DNA of 64,000 nucleotides from Ceratorhiza oryzae-sativae (lineage: Eukaryota > Basidiomycota > Agaricomycetes > Cantharellales > Ceratobasidiaceae): the NCBI GenBank assembly GCA_030998015.1, contig JARWMV010000244.1, positions 806,001 to 870,000 on the forward strand, read 5' to 3'. How positions within the stretch are numbered: position 1 is the stretch's first letter; every line of letters begins with the position of its first letter. Position numbers and translations under genes: made by a program. The notes below the pieces were generated by a model, which worked only from the letters and a program-made list of their open reading frames with translations, searched no databases and had not been told where the DNA came from. Of the stretch, positions 46,464-57,368 are shown one piece after another.

Positions 46464-48005
46464 TTATGTTGCGATATCAATTCTACATGTGCCACCCCCT
46501 GAAGGCTGTAGGGCGAAACTGTCGTGGCTAATATCTGGGTTGCAGGTTCGACTGGAGCGATGTATCTTTGTGGCGGAATATCGCACGTCTCTGACGTAAC
46601 GTGGATCATCAGGATTCAGCTGGCCATCAGAGCCAACGAGTAAAATTGCCGGCCGAATCCAAATCGTAAGCAGTACGTTGATCAAACCCATCAAATAGAA
46701 AGTGACGCTGAACACCATTGACGGAGGATTCATGCGTGGATTCGAGAGCAAGGAAGGGTTTTCAAATGCAGCCCACCGCATAATGGATAGCGGTAGAATA
46801 CAGATGGTATACGCTAACGGATAGCTATATTTACCATGGTCAGTTGCATAGAGCAAAACATTTACCCTATCTACTCACTAGAGCAGCTTGCTAGGACTAT
46901 CGTTACTATGGTGGCTTGTGGGGCTGATGTTGCTCCTCTCATCAGGGGGTTGATTATTTCGCCCAGCCGTATGCACTTGCTTGATCTCTTTTCTGTTCCT
47001 GCGTAGAATGAAATATAAAGGAAGATACAGACAAATATTACCAATTCCGGCGATCCATAGCCTGTGAAAGCAATCGAAACGATGAAGTGGATTCGATGTG
47101 ATACAGATACCGTACCATAGATATTCAGCTATTATGCGATCCTTCATGTATCGGCCATTGACCCAGCACCCTACATGAGGATCAGCGGCGTAGCCTGCTG
47201 ATAGCAAATAGAATCTGATGCGTACACCAGGGAGTTGGAGTATAGTATATTCTTGCTCCGTCGTCGTCAGGCAATTTCCTGGAATGAATAGCGATGGGGA
47301 CCAGCCCCCAAAGAATTACCCATATCCACGTTGTGGCTATTGCAGCGACACAGTACCATGGTCGATATGCTGGGGGGCGCTTGAAATAGATGACGAAGAA
47401 AGTGTATAAAGTGACAAGCATTGTTGCAAGAGCGACCGCTGTCTCCCCGATGGTCTGGATCGCCCCTTGAGCGTTGCACATCGGCCCACAGTACACCTGC
47501 CGCCGATGAGCCCAATAGATGTTAGGAATCGAACCGACCGACATCCAGATGTCAGCGAATATCAAGTTGAGCTGTATGATGGGATATCAAATACAGATTT
47601 ATAATGACATAGCTCGAACGCACCATGAGAATATCAATATTCCCTCGAAATAGGCGCCAAGGTCTGGGGGGTGGTCGAGTCTATTGCGCCGATACTTGAA
47701 CTACGACAACGAAGATAGAATGAGAAAAAAAAAAAAATCGCAAACGCCACATGACGGACGATGATGGTGCCGACCAGCAGCAGCAGCGCGACGAGAGATA
47801 TTAAACCAGCTCCGGCCTGAAACTATCGAATAGCCGTCAGCATTTCAGCCTAAACATCGGATGGAGCCATTGTCCGTACCGCGAGTCCCAAGATAGCACC
47901 ACCATCTAAGCATACGTTGGACGGATTTTCTTGAGTGTCGGGGTAATTTTCACGGTACCGAGAGCAGTCTACAGGCCCTGATAGGCGCAGGGTGCTAGGT
48001 GGCAT
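46464..48005 (-). CDS. Seven-transmembrane receptor, cAMP-receptor-like (Dicty_CAR type)
   Basis: A predicted G-protein-coupled receptor of the fungal cAMP-receptor-like class. ATG 48005 starts a short extracellular N-terminus with several Cys (VDCSRY, SNVCLDGG). TM1 is GAGLISLVALLLLVGTIIV, TM2 lies around ILIFS/LNLIFADIWMSVGSI, and TM3 is QTIGETAVALATMLVTLYTF. TM4 is VAAIATTWIWVILWGLVPIA, TM5 is LWIAGIGNICLYLPLYFIL, TM6 is YPLAYTICILPLSIMRW and TM7 is FSVTFYLMGLINVLLTIWI. Loop residues CGPMC and PTPWCWVN fit the conserved disulfide and extracellular loop 2. A Ser/Asn-rich third cytoplasmic loop (RNNQPPDERSNISPTSHHS) and a Ser/Thr tail could be phosphorylated (inference). About seven exons join in frame; one intron has a run of 13 A (T on the coding strand, 47725-47737). 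The ligand is unknown. Confidence 0.85.
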
Positions 48006-48549
48006 TACAGCGGAGGTTGTTTATGTGGCATTCCTACGCCTCAACGGCTAATATATGAGCCATACGTTTTGACGGAGACACTCTGATGCACCTCAAATTG
48101 CTATCTTAAGTAAAAAGCGCCATAAAATCCCATCCAAGGAGCCTATTTGAAGCCCCGGCAATGCTATGCTTATCTCTATTAAACGTGCCCTCAGTAATCA
48201 CAAATTGGTGCATTCCAGTTGCATTTCACATCGATGTTCATTCCTAGTGGTTGTGGCTGCTTATCTTCTTAAATCGTGTGCCCATTTGATTTAGTTCAAG
48301 CGTTGTTGAACTTGCAAAGCGGTGCTTATCGCTGCTCTAAAAAACGGTGAGCGCCGTCGCACAGCGCATACACTCGGCGTACACTGCCACAAACCCAAAT
48401 GTAACAATTCGATTATTTAATCGTGCATACATATTTCCTATATCATCCGGAGTATACAGCAGGACCAGGGAATGTGTACGATGTTGGGACAGGGTAATAG
48501 CTGTACGCAGAGTTAGACTTCACCTATTCAACGATCATGTGAAGGGCGC
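48006..48549. other. Intergenic, receptor promoter
   Basis: About 540 bases between the AA9 stop and the receptor start, both on the minus strand. No coding content is recognised. Confidence 0.5.
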
Positions 48550-49316
48550 TCACATGTTGATGGTGATACCAGGGTCAGAGCCATGATAAGCTCCAGGGAA
48601 TGAAACGCCGGAAGGATTGGCAGATCCACCGCCGGTCACGTTGATTTGAACGCAGGACCTATGGCAAAATTGATCAGCGCCGGGAATGCCATTTGACGAT
48701 TTGGAACGTACATGTAGAACTGAGCGCCTGGGTACGTATTGGCAACATGGAGGCCAATGGTCTCTCCCCGAAGGAGATACTGCCCAGGGGCGATATTTGA
48801 GGGGATTTTGAACGTGTACCTTCCATCGGGCTTGGGAGAGGACCAGGTGTTGGCACCTACTAGCCCTTCTTGGGAGATCTAAAGTTACCTATCTTTAGCA
48901 TCAACTAACAATTGACAAGGTCGTCCTATGCACCTTGAACCACTTCAACCCCGTAATTGTGCTTGTCTTGGCGTCACTGACTTTGGCCAAATAGATCAAA
49001 TTTGGTCCAGGGTGTGCTCCTGAATCCCATTGGACGCTGACTGTGGCACCTGCTGGAACGGTGGTTACACCCGATGCTGGGACGTTGCCGTTCACATTGC
49101 AGATGATGTCGTTCGAGGTGACATCGGTTACCGGCGAGTTGTTGGGGGGAAGTCTGTAGAAAATGTAGTTAGAGACTAAATGCAGTTTGGTTGTAGTACC
49201 TACCTGACGCTGTTGGTGACAAAAGAGCCACCATTGACGCTAATAGCGGTGAGACGAACGTGAGCTAGAGCGGACCCAGCACAGGCAAGAGCACAAAGTA
49301 CGGCAGAAGAACGCAT
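48550..49316 (-). CDS. AA9 lytic polysaccharide monooxygenase (GH61)
   Basis: A secreted copper enzyme that oxidatively cleaves cellulose or related glucans. Four exons (49316-49204, 49153-48934, 48878-48712, 48658-48550) give exactly 202 residues. The signal peptide is residues 1-18 (MRSSAVLCALACAGSALA); mature His1 (H19) begins HVRLTAISVNG and forms the histidine brace with H85 in AHPGPNLIYLA. The axial Tyr is in GAQFYM (Y165), with H155 and Q163 in the usual places. SPVTDVTSNDI, KIPSNIAPGQYLLR and PGAYHGSDPGITIN are family signatures. It is shorter than typical AA9 (about 225 or more) because the loop before the second His is short (QWDSGAHPG), and it has no CBM1. A loop deletion of this kind may change substrate choice (inference). 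Confidence 0.92.
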
Positions 49317-49725
49317 AGCGATTTGAAGTTGATGGATAAACTAGACTCTTCTATAGTTTATATACTTACCTCGCGGAGATAAATTGGTCGATTATAATCC
49401 GACAACCTTCCTAAGTGTCATGTGCCCTCCTATCTAGCGAATCCGACTCTATAGTCTCACATCATAACGTGACTAGAAATGCGGCATTTCTGCGGCCTAA
49501 GAAGTGGGATCGGAGGGTAGGTTCGTCATGTATCGTGCTCGCTAATGCTAAGCAAATCAATCTCGGCAAGAATATTATCCCCGAGCCTCCGCCGAACTGT
49601 TGAGTTTGGAGTAGGTTATAGGTTCCGAAGGGGGAGGAATATTTCCTCTGACTAAGTCGAACTATATCCGCCACTGTGCGGGTCAATGATATTTTCACAA
49701 CGTTTATTCATGAGCCAGATATCGC
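49317..49725. other. Intergenic, AA9 promoter
   Basis: About 410 bases between the TatD stop and the AA9 start, both on the minus strand. Apart from the TATA box no element was recognised. Confidence 0.45.
49357..49364 (-). promoter_or_regulatory. TATA box of the AA9 gene
   Basis: On the minus strand TATATAAA lies 41 bp upstream of the AA9 ATG. A consensus TATA at this distance suggests a strongly inducible promoter with a very short leader. Confidence 0.45.
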
Positions 49726-51304
49726 TCACAGAATCTGTGAATAAATCCGACTACATTCCGTACATGCTTTAGCGTTTTCTCTTGCAACGCGCATGACTTC
49801 TCCTGCTGTCCACAACAAGATATTTGCTTCTTTTTTGCTTCTTCCAATGCAGGAGCCTCTAGGTCTCGGTTCACATGCTCTTCGAGACCTTGGTTCGCGA
49901 CTGTTGCGACATACTCGGCTGTCCAAGGATCATGCCACTATGGCAGAGTGGCATGCTAGGTCCTGGGGCGTTGAGCTTTTGTGAGCGAATAATGGGGGAG
50001 GTACACACCGAGCGTTCGACTTGAGTCCATACGCCTTTTGTTGGACGCTGGTGAAATTAGATGGCGTCATATAGGGCGCGTCTGTTTCTAGGAGAATCCG
50101 AAGCCCGGATCGGGTATGGTCTGGCGGATGAGATTTTACAAGATTTCGGATGACTTGGGCCGTGTTTAGGTTTGTAGCGTATGTTATTACACCTAGGTAA
50201 GTATGAGGGTAGTATTTAGGTCACCAAAATAAGTTCCAGAAGTGTAACCAACCTGTTATGCCGATGTACAAGTTCGGAAAATAGGAAAGAAGTCGCTCAG
50301 CGAGATCTGCTGAGTCCGTAAAACAGTGTATATGTATCTACAGTGGTAGGTGTTACTACTAGGCTTGCCTCATTGAGAGCAGACAGACGTACCTTCCATT
50401 CTCTAGGCACATGTGCTGTCAAAATCTCATATATGTCATCATCAGCTTCTCGAGTATGAATGGTCAATGGTTTTCCTAGCTCTACTGCACACCTAAAATC
50501 AGACTATCAGAGGTATGTCGGAGAACAGGCGTTAACGAGTATCCCACTTGAGCTGTCTAGCGAGGACTTCTCTTTGAACTGCCGGATCCGAGTTATTGTA
50601 ATGATAGTCCAAACCAATCTCGCCCCAACCCACGTTTCGGGGGTGCTTCATAGCCTCCTTGCTAGCGTAACACCTCTCAGTTAATTAGGTTTATATGTAT
50701 TGAAGAACGAGGCTTACATTTCTGCCTCGACTTCATCGTTGTAGTTCTTGGCCTCGTGCCTATTCCCTGGCCTCAACATGTATGAGGAATAAGTTTCGCA
50801 GCTGACTTACGGATGTACACCTATACATTCAAACTCAGTGATCAAGCAGTACAACGTTAACCTGGAAGGCTTACCCATGACAAACCAATAATCGATATCC
50901 CCCCAGTTTTCTGCCCGAGACTCGGCCGTGCGGGCGGATTCTGCTAGAGCCTTCCATTCGCCACTAATCGGGGCTTCGCACCAAACGTCTACCATTGATT
51001 TGATAGGTACATGGATCGCTGGCAAAACATCGTTATCGGAGGCCGACCGTGGGCCACCATAGAACCCCTTGACGAAATCCTTGATGGTTTCGTATCGCCC
51101 TGCAGGATACGCACTACGGTACGCTGAAAATGTAGAGTGTAGATGGGTATGTGTGTCGTATATTGGTGAAACTAGTCAAAATATTATTCCGAGGACCTAT
51201 ATTGAAGAGATGGACCATGATTCACCGTCGACTCCGACAAGCGATGGTACTTGTGGCACCTCCAAGGATGTCTCCGCGGGTTTAGGAGAGTTCTTCTTGC
51301 CCAT
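49726..51304 (-). CDS. TatD-family metal-dependent nuclease
   Basis: A predicted metal-dependent DNase or hydrolase of the TatD/amidohydrolase type. ATG 51304 opens a short basic N-terminus (MGKKNSPKPAE). After an intron it reads IYDTHTHLHSTFSAYR, the His-x-His metal site. Then come WGDIDYWFVMG joined through a 10-nt exon (50811-50820) to VHPHEAKNYND, AWGEIGLDYHYN, ELGKPLTIHTRE, WTIHIHCFTDS, ILLETDAPYMTP (final Asp ligand) and SMPLCHSGMI. The C-terminus needs two missing bases restored: one near 49921-49932 between SGMI and TAEYVATVANQG, and one A in the run at 49831-49836, after which GEVMRVARENAK ends at TGA 49726. It is divergent from the coiled-coil gene, 227 bp away. Confidence 0.85.
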
Positions 51305-51531
51305 TATCCGTGACTTTGAACGGGCACCCCAGGTAAATGCAGTTCCCGTTTGGGTTAAATGAGCCCGAAGGGCGATGTTTCTCGTCAGCTCGCGAAGCAT
51401 CACGTGGGTGAGATTGGCCAAACTGGGGTACACGTGACTGTTCAACAAACCTCGACCAGCTTTGATGCACATCATTCAGCCTTAACTTATTACGCTTTTT
51501 GTTTATTGTATAACACGATAAGAGTGTATAG
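51305..51531. promoter_or_regulatory. Compact shared divergent promoter
   Basis: 227 bp between the start codons of the TatD gene (minus) and the coiled-coil gene (plus). Both promoters and leaders must fit here, the tightest divergent pair in the window. No specific motif is assigned. Confidence 0.4.
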
Positions 51532-54500
51532 ATGTCACGGAGACCATACGTGGGTATATTATACGGCATGTCTCCGAAACAGTCGAGCTGATCATTAACC
51601 ACAGCCCGATCAACTGGCAACCCTCCCAGCTCATGCAGCTCAGTTACAGACCAGATTGCTTGCAGCGCTGGATACACTAGACTCCCAGTCTCTTTCTCAT
51701 GCCTCTGAACTAACCAAGCTTCAAGAGTCATATGACAGGCTTGCTGCTCGGGCGAGACGGTTAGAATACGAGCGGAATACAGCAAATGAAGATTTGGCTG
51801 AAATGACGGCGGTGCTGGAGCTTGTAGTTGAGAAAGGTGAGCACCAGAACCTTTGTAATACTTGATACGATTGGCTTCAGGCTGATAGCTATATAGTTAG
51901 CGCTGCGAATGATTACAAGGTCCTCGCTCACTCGAATCTGCATCTTCCATCCCCGCTCTCACCACCGCGTACCCGATCCAGCACGAGCTCCAGTCGCATA
52001 GCGTCCCCGACAGATGCCTCAGCATATACGTCTGCTCTGGTCGCGGCTCTCACAGCCCAACTGGACGCTGCTCGCGCTCAAGCTGCAAGAGAACGCTCGG
52101 ATGCCGAGCGGAAGATCGCAACCTTAGAGGCAATGGTTGAATTACGGGATGTGGAGCTCAAGCGAAACTTGGGAAGGAGTGTCAATACCGCTGATCAATC
52201 TGGGGTTGGAGCTAGCATGGAAGCCACTGCAAGTGGGAGCATGAGCCCCGCCGGAATGTCGCGGGGGGAGGCGATGGCCGCCTATGATGCAGTCGCAAAG
52301 GAAAATGAGCGCCTGCAGAAGGAAATTGCCAGGCTCAAAGCGGAGGTACGTTCTACGCTTTGTGTGTATCTGTATGATATAACATCAGCTCATGTGGAAC
52401 AGCTTGTGGCGTCAGATTTCAACCGTGCAACAAACGAGGTTGACCCCTCGAGCCCTTGGGCACAGATACCAGACTGGGCTCGCCCGCAATCCCAACCTCA
52501 GCCTCCGTCTCAACCTCATCCCCGAACTCTATCCCGAACGCACTCTGGACCACCATCCCAATCTCAACCAACAAAACCCAAACGACCGGCACGATCAGGG
52601 TCATCCGACCGAGCGCCGTCGTCACCATCCGAACATCCCGCGTCCAACTCGAACTCATCCTTTGAACAACACGTTCGTGGTCCGCGCACACGACCCTCCG
52701 GTTCAGCTACCGTTGACCCAAGCAGACCTCGAACGCCTCGACACACTTCGGTTCTTTCTGGTTCAGAGAGCGATAGAGGTGCTGGCACCAGTGTTGTCTC
52801 CAGGCCGGAGCTGGTTCAACCTGGAGGGGCGAGAAGAAATAGGTTACGGGATTCGGGGCTGGGAGCAGATTCTGGAACGGACACGACACGGCATGGGGCA
52901 AGACCCAGCTCCAGCGCGAGCGGTCAGGTCAAATCTAGCCTGAAGGATCGAGAGCCACGACACTCAATTGAAGCTACTAGCACAACCTCAGCTGAACAGG
53001 CAGCGGAGCCCACTCCCATCCAATTAATGCCTCTCCTCCCAGTACTCACTCCTAGCAAGGTTCGTGCGCCTAAGATGGAGGCAATTGACTTGCCGAGCAC
53101 CTCGCGTATCGAACCTTCGTTTGGGATTCAATTCTCTCGGCGGAGTGCTGGTGACGGGCAGACCGGATCAGATTCGTCAACACTCGAGCCCCCGAGAAGC
53201 ACCGCACTTGGTCCCATCCCTTCTCCAGGGCTTGTTTCTCCTATTGGGGAATTAGCTCTTCCACCGTCTATTGTCACTTTCGAGAGGATGGAATCCCAGG
53301 GCGAGCAGAGCTCGGTAGCTGTACCTATATCCCTGGACTCGCGCGTGCTCTTACCTCATTAGTTGGCCAGTCGACCGCCGAGAGCGTTCGAGCTACTACA
53401 GCCCAGACTTCGCTCTCTCTTTCATCGCCCCCGGTTTCAGCTCTAGACTCAAATCCAACCCCCGTTCCTACTATCCTCCCACTCCAACCTGCCGCTCCGG
53501 TTCTTCGGCCTGCCGTTTCGCTCTTTCACCCTGCGCCGTCTCTAGTTGCCAATCTGCTAGAGCGTCAACCCCAACGGTCTCGGTCGAGCTCTCGTACGGC
53601 GCGACTCTCTCCTCTCCCCGTATTCAGCCTATCCGACCCACGAGCACATAGCACCGCCCTAGGGACGTCATCGGCATCGGTTGCTCAAACAAACGATGAG
53701 CCGAGTTCTCCTACCCGCAGGCGGTCTGATCCGGCACCCACCTCGTCACCTGTACCGCCTTGTCTTTTGCGGCAACGCTCAAATTCGGCTATTGCGTTAA
53801 CCCAGCCCTCACACGAGACCTCTAAATTAGACCTGACAGTTGGCGGTCCACCGAGTACTCCGCCTCGCTCGACGAATAACACCATTCAGTTTGCATTCGT
53901 CACGCCCGTTGTAGATCGAATTGCTGAAGAGCCCCGTCCTCTGACTGCCGGCGCTACTAGCACAACTGTTGAACCTGGAACAACCGTACCCGATCAAATC
54001 AGTACCATGACAGCCCCCAACACCACAAACAATACCACGGTCAACACGACAAAAAGCCGAAGACCTTTTATCCCTCTCTTCAAATTTATCTCGCCCTCAC
54101 CAGGCACACCTCCAAGCACGAAAAAGCGACGAGCAAATCGGGCTATGACTGCTCCTAGCCAGTTCAGCAGCAGCGTAGGACCTGTGTCCCCAATGGGGAT
54201 TGCGTCATCCCCACTAGCGAGAGGTAGACCCGTTCGGGAATCGCCACTGCAGCTCGTCATGGGCGCCGCGCATGCTGGGTTAAGAGAGGGGATGCGGATA
54301 CCGTTATGCGTGACGTTGGGGCAGCAGGTCCCACCGTAGCTACAAGTAGCGGAATAGCTGGACTAGTCCCGCCGCTTGTGCCTACTGCTCCTCTTGTCCC
54401 TCTTGTTGCTCAACTCGTCCCAAACGCCACTCCCGAAGCGCAGGCGGTTTTGCGGGGAATGCAAGCCGAACGACAGCTGCTTGATCGAGCCCAGCCGGTA

Positions 54501-54948
54501 CCGGTTAACGAAGTAACGCCAGAGGGTATGGCCAAAGTCCTGAAGATCGAGGCAGAATGCTTGCGACTCAGGAGAGACAGTGCAGAAGCAGCGGCGCTGA
54601 GACAGGAGGTTCTATTACTGCGTGCACAGTTGCGACAAAAGGAGCAAGAGCAAGGAACTGGAGCGGTGGAAGAGCAGGGTGCGTCTACTGAGCGCTCTCA
54701 CTCTTTCTCCAGTATCAATAAATCTTGAACGAATTTCAGACTATACCTCTACAACTTCAACCTCTCGGATTTCGGATGTCGCTTCGGAAAGCGCAGAAAC
54801 GTACTCTGATGCAGAAGGAGAATCAGACGATACCGTGCTCACCGCGACTGAAGCTACACTTCCGGAGGCACACGAAGAACCAAGTGCAGGACGGTTGAGG
54901 AACACGAGGATCGTGCGAGCACGAAAGAACGAGAGGCGAGTGAGTTGA
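51532..54948 (+). CDS. Long coiled-coil and Ser/Pro-rich protein of unknown function
   Basis: The start is ATG 51532 (MSRRPY), spliced to PDQLATLPAHAAQLQTRL. The N-terminal 250 residues form two coiled-coil segments (ESYDRLAARARRLEYERN; AAYDAVAKENERLQKEIARL). A long disordered middle rich in Ser, Pro, Thr and Arg follows, with RRPFIPLFKFISPSPGTPP and basic KKRRANR. A C-terminal coiled coil (EAAALRQEVLLLRAQLRQKE) and an acidic Ser tail (SESAETYSDAEGESDD) end at TGA 54946-54948. Five exons are clear, but the frame must shift by one base near 53338-53362 and again near 54290-54310. I do not recognise the family. The architecture suggests a cytoskeletal or scaffold protein, which is only an inference. 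Confidence 0.65.
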
Positions 54949-55680
54949 GGATGCGGCTGGGAGGTGTTTGAAACACAGTGCTATTGCTTTCTCTTTACTT
55001 TTGGGAAATGCTTTGAATTTGTTTGTATTTACTATCGTGGCATATATCGACAACTATTGACCGGATACTACTGCTGAACTCTTGGAGTCAAATACGCTCG
55101 AAATCCTCTCGGGTTGTGGAGAGTTCATCGCTCACTTTTGCCTCCAACCCGCCAAAAGTTAACGCAGTTGACGGTAGAGCCACAGTTTGACCATGCCAGT
55201 GCAAGAACGAATTAGTCAATATAACACGGGACACCTACAGAGAGTGGCTGAAAAGCCTACGAAGCGTTTTATTCTAGTATCATGTCGAGGAACAGTTGGA
55301 GCGCAAAGCCAGCCGTGGTATGTTTGCTCCAGGCACGCAAAGGCGCATATACATACTTCAGAGCACTTAAGCATCAAAGTAAATCACTCGCCTCGTCTCT
55401 CGCTCGTACCTCGTTTTATACCAACTGGTTGGCCTTTTGCGTGGATACTCCGTAATTCTGGTGCTGAAGAGCCCACACAACAATCCGCAACAATCGGAGT
55501 CAACTCGCGCGAACTATTTAACACAATGCAAAACATAGCGATCGTACTCGGAGATATACTGGGTTCTGTTCGTAACAGCCGGTCGAACTTTTGCAAGGCA
55601 AGATAAGGATAATTGAAATTACATCCGCCCTGCCCCCCCCCCCGGCTCAGATAGCTATGTAGCATGAGCCACAATGTAAA
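54949..55680. other. Intergenic between convergent genes
   Basis: About 730 bases. It includes a run of eleven C at 55633-55643. No coding frame with recognisable content. Confidence 0.5.
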
Positions 55681-56678
55681 TCAATTTTTCGAATGGCTCT
55701 GTGCTTCTCTGTAGAGGGACCGCACAGTAAAATCCCCGTGCGGCGAGGGCATCAAGACCTGGGATTTGACTTCATAACCTAATTTCCGATAAAACGGAAG
55801 CTGTTGAACGTCAAGAAGTGGTGAATAAGTAAGATTGACCAAGCGGCTACCACTCACGTTTCCCTCGTCATCTACTTCCAAGCGCGTTGATATGCCATCG
55901 GAATCGCACTATAAACCTCGACGTTAGACTCTGATGGGATAAATTAAGCAATAAATTCATACCTGGCTCAGCATGTGTTTGACGAGCGCAGCTCCCAGCC
56001 CTTGCCGCTGGAATTCCGGATGAACACCCAACATGTGTAAGTGAAATGAGTCTTTATTCTTCTCTCCAAGACCCTCATTTTGGAGCTGATCCAATCGGGG
56101 TGCTAACTATTTCGATTATCAGCTAGGGCCAATTCAGTGATTGACCGGGGTGCTTACCTCCTTCCACCAGGCAGCCAGCTCTGGTTTCAGATTCTCCTTG
56201 AACTTGTACCAAATTTGGAGCTGTGCATCGCTATCTAATGCAATAAGTAACAGATTCGTTGACGTCCTCACTGCCTTTGATTCTTACTCTGTTAAAAAAC
56301 CTTGCCCAGGCTCGTGCCAGATTGCAAAACCAGCTAGTTTTGATACTTCAAGTCCGCCGACGAATATCCCAAAGACTCTGCCTGCACCTGTGAAAGCCGC
56401 CTCAAGCTGGGCTCTGCTGTGCATATCCCAAATTTTAGGATCGCTCTTGTATGGTCCAAGGCCAGCCACGTTAATCGGTTCTTTTTATGAGTGCATTAGC
56501 AATCGCTCAAGTTCGAGTAAAAGTGCTCTACCATGCTCGAAAGATAGGCTCATTGTCTGGATGAGGCGCTCCAAATAATTTTCTGCCCATTATTAGAAAG
56601 ACCGCTGATTGAGTGGTTCTCACTCACCAAAACCAGGGCATCGCTCTTGATCTCAATAATTTGTCGTGCTGGCGACAT
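55681..56678 (-). CDS. GNAT-family N-acetyltransferase
   Basis: An acetyl-CoA-dependent acyltransferase of about 220 residues. The diagnostic part is LHMLGVHPEFQRQGLGAALV, the beta-4/motif A segment with the Q/RxxGxG loop that binds the CoA pyrophosphate. It is followed by a last exon ending LPFYRKLGYEV, the motif B region typical of GNATs. Earlier exons give KLFGAPHPDNEPIFRA, WDMHSRAQLEAAFT, VFGIFVGGLEVSKLAGFAIW and LKPELAAWWKE, as in fungal members of the family. ATG 56678 (MSPARQIIEIK) and TCA-complement stop at 55681 bound six exons. No frame break was seen. The acceptor substrate is unknown. Confidence 0.85.
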
Positions 56679-57368
56679 CGTGTATGATTGAACTACGAGT
56701 GATGGCGGGGACAGTGAGTTGGTGGATGTTGGTTCTCTGCAGGTTGAGGTGCTCAAGATTGATGAGGCTAAACTCGAGAAGCGTGTGGTAATATCTGGTC
56801 ATCTGGTCATACTTATTTGATATCGATGCTGGTCGGCAATGGGGCATCGGGTTTAACGAACCAAGTGTATGCACCGAGCCCGGTTAGTGAGGGTGGAGAC
56901 GATATCCGAATGAATTTTCATGTTCCCAGAGTCCCAGCGACGCATATGGGCACCTCCGAAGTAGATGAAACGAGATTTCGATAGAAATTCGCCTTTTAAA
57001 CTCTCTAAACTAGTGTCCGCAACCGAGAGCGACTCGAAGCTTATGTTCTTTTCATGAACAAACGCGCATGCTGGGGCGAGTGGACCTTATGAATTATTAG
57101 GTGAAAGGATTTCTGCACTAGCATATCACTCCCCTGATAGTAAATTTGGGTTCCACAGCCAGCAGACGATGGAATAAAGTGCTAACCGCCTATCAAAAGG
57201 CCCATTGAACTAATTTATATGGCAGCCCCCGATATTACCAACTAATGAGTGTCGTCAATGAGAGCAGAGAGTGTCAGGTTTAGCCGACTTTAGCGCCTAG
57301 GAAAGACTCGGCAGGCACATAAAGCACGACCGTAGCGATAAGTTGCTCTTCACGACAAGTATCACTTT
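56679..57368. other. Intergenic, no gene recognised
   Basis: About 690 bases between the divergent acetyltransferase and the damaged F-box gene. It should hold the acetyltransferase promoter. No other feature is seen. Confidence 0.45.
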
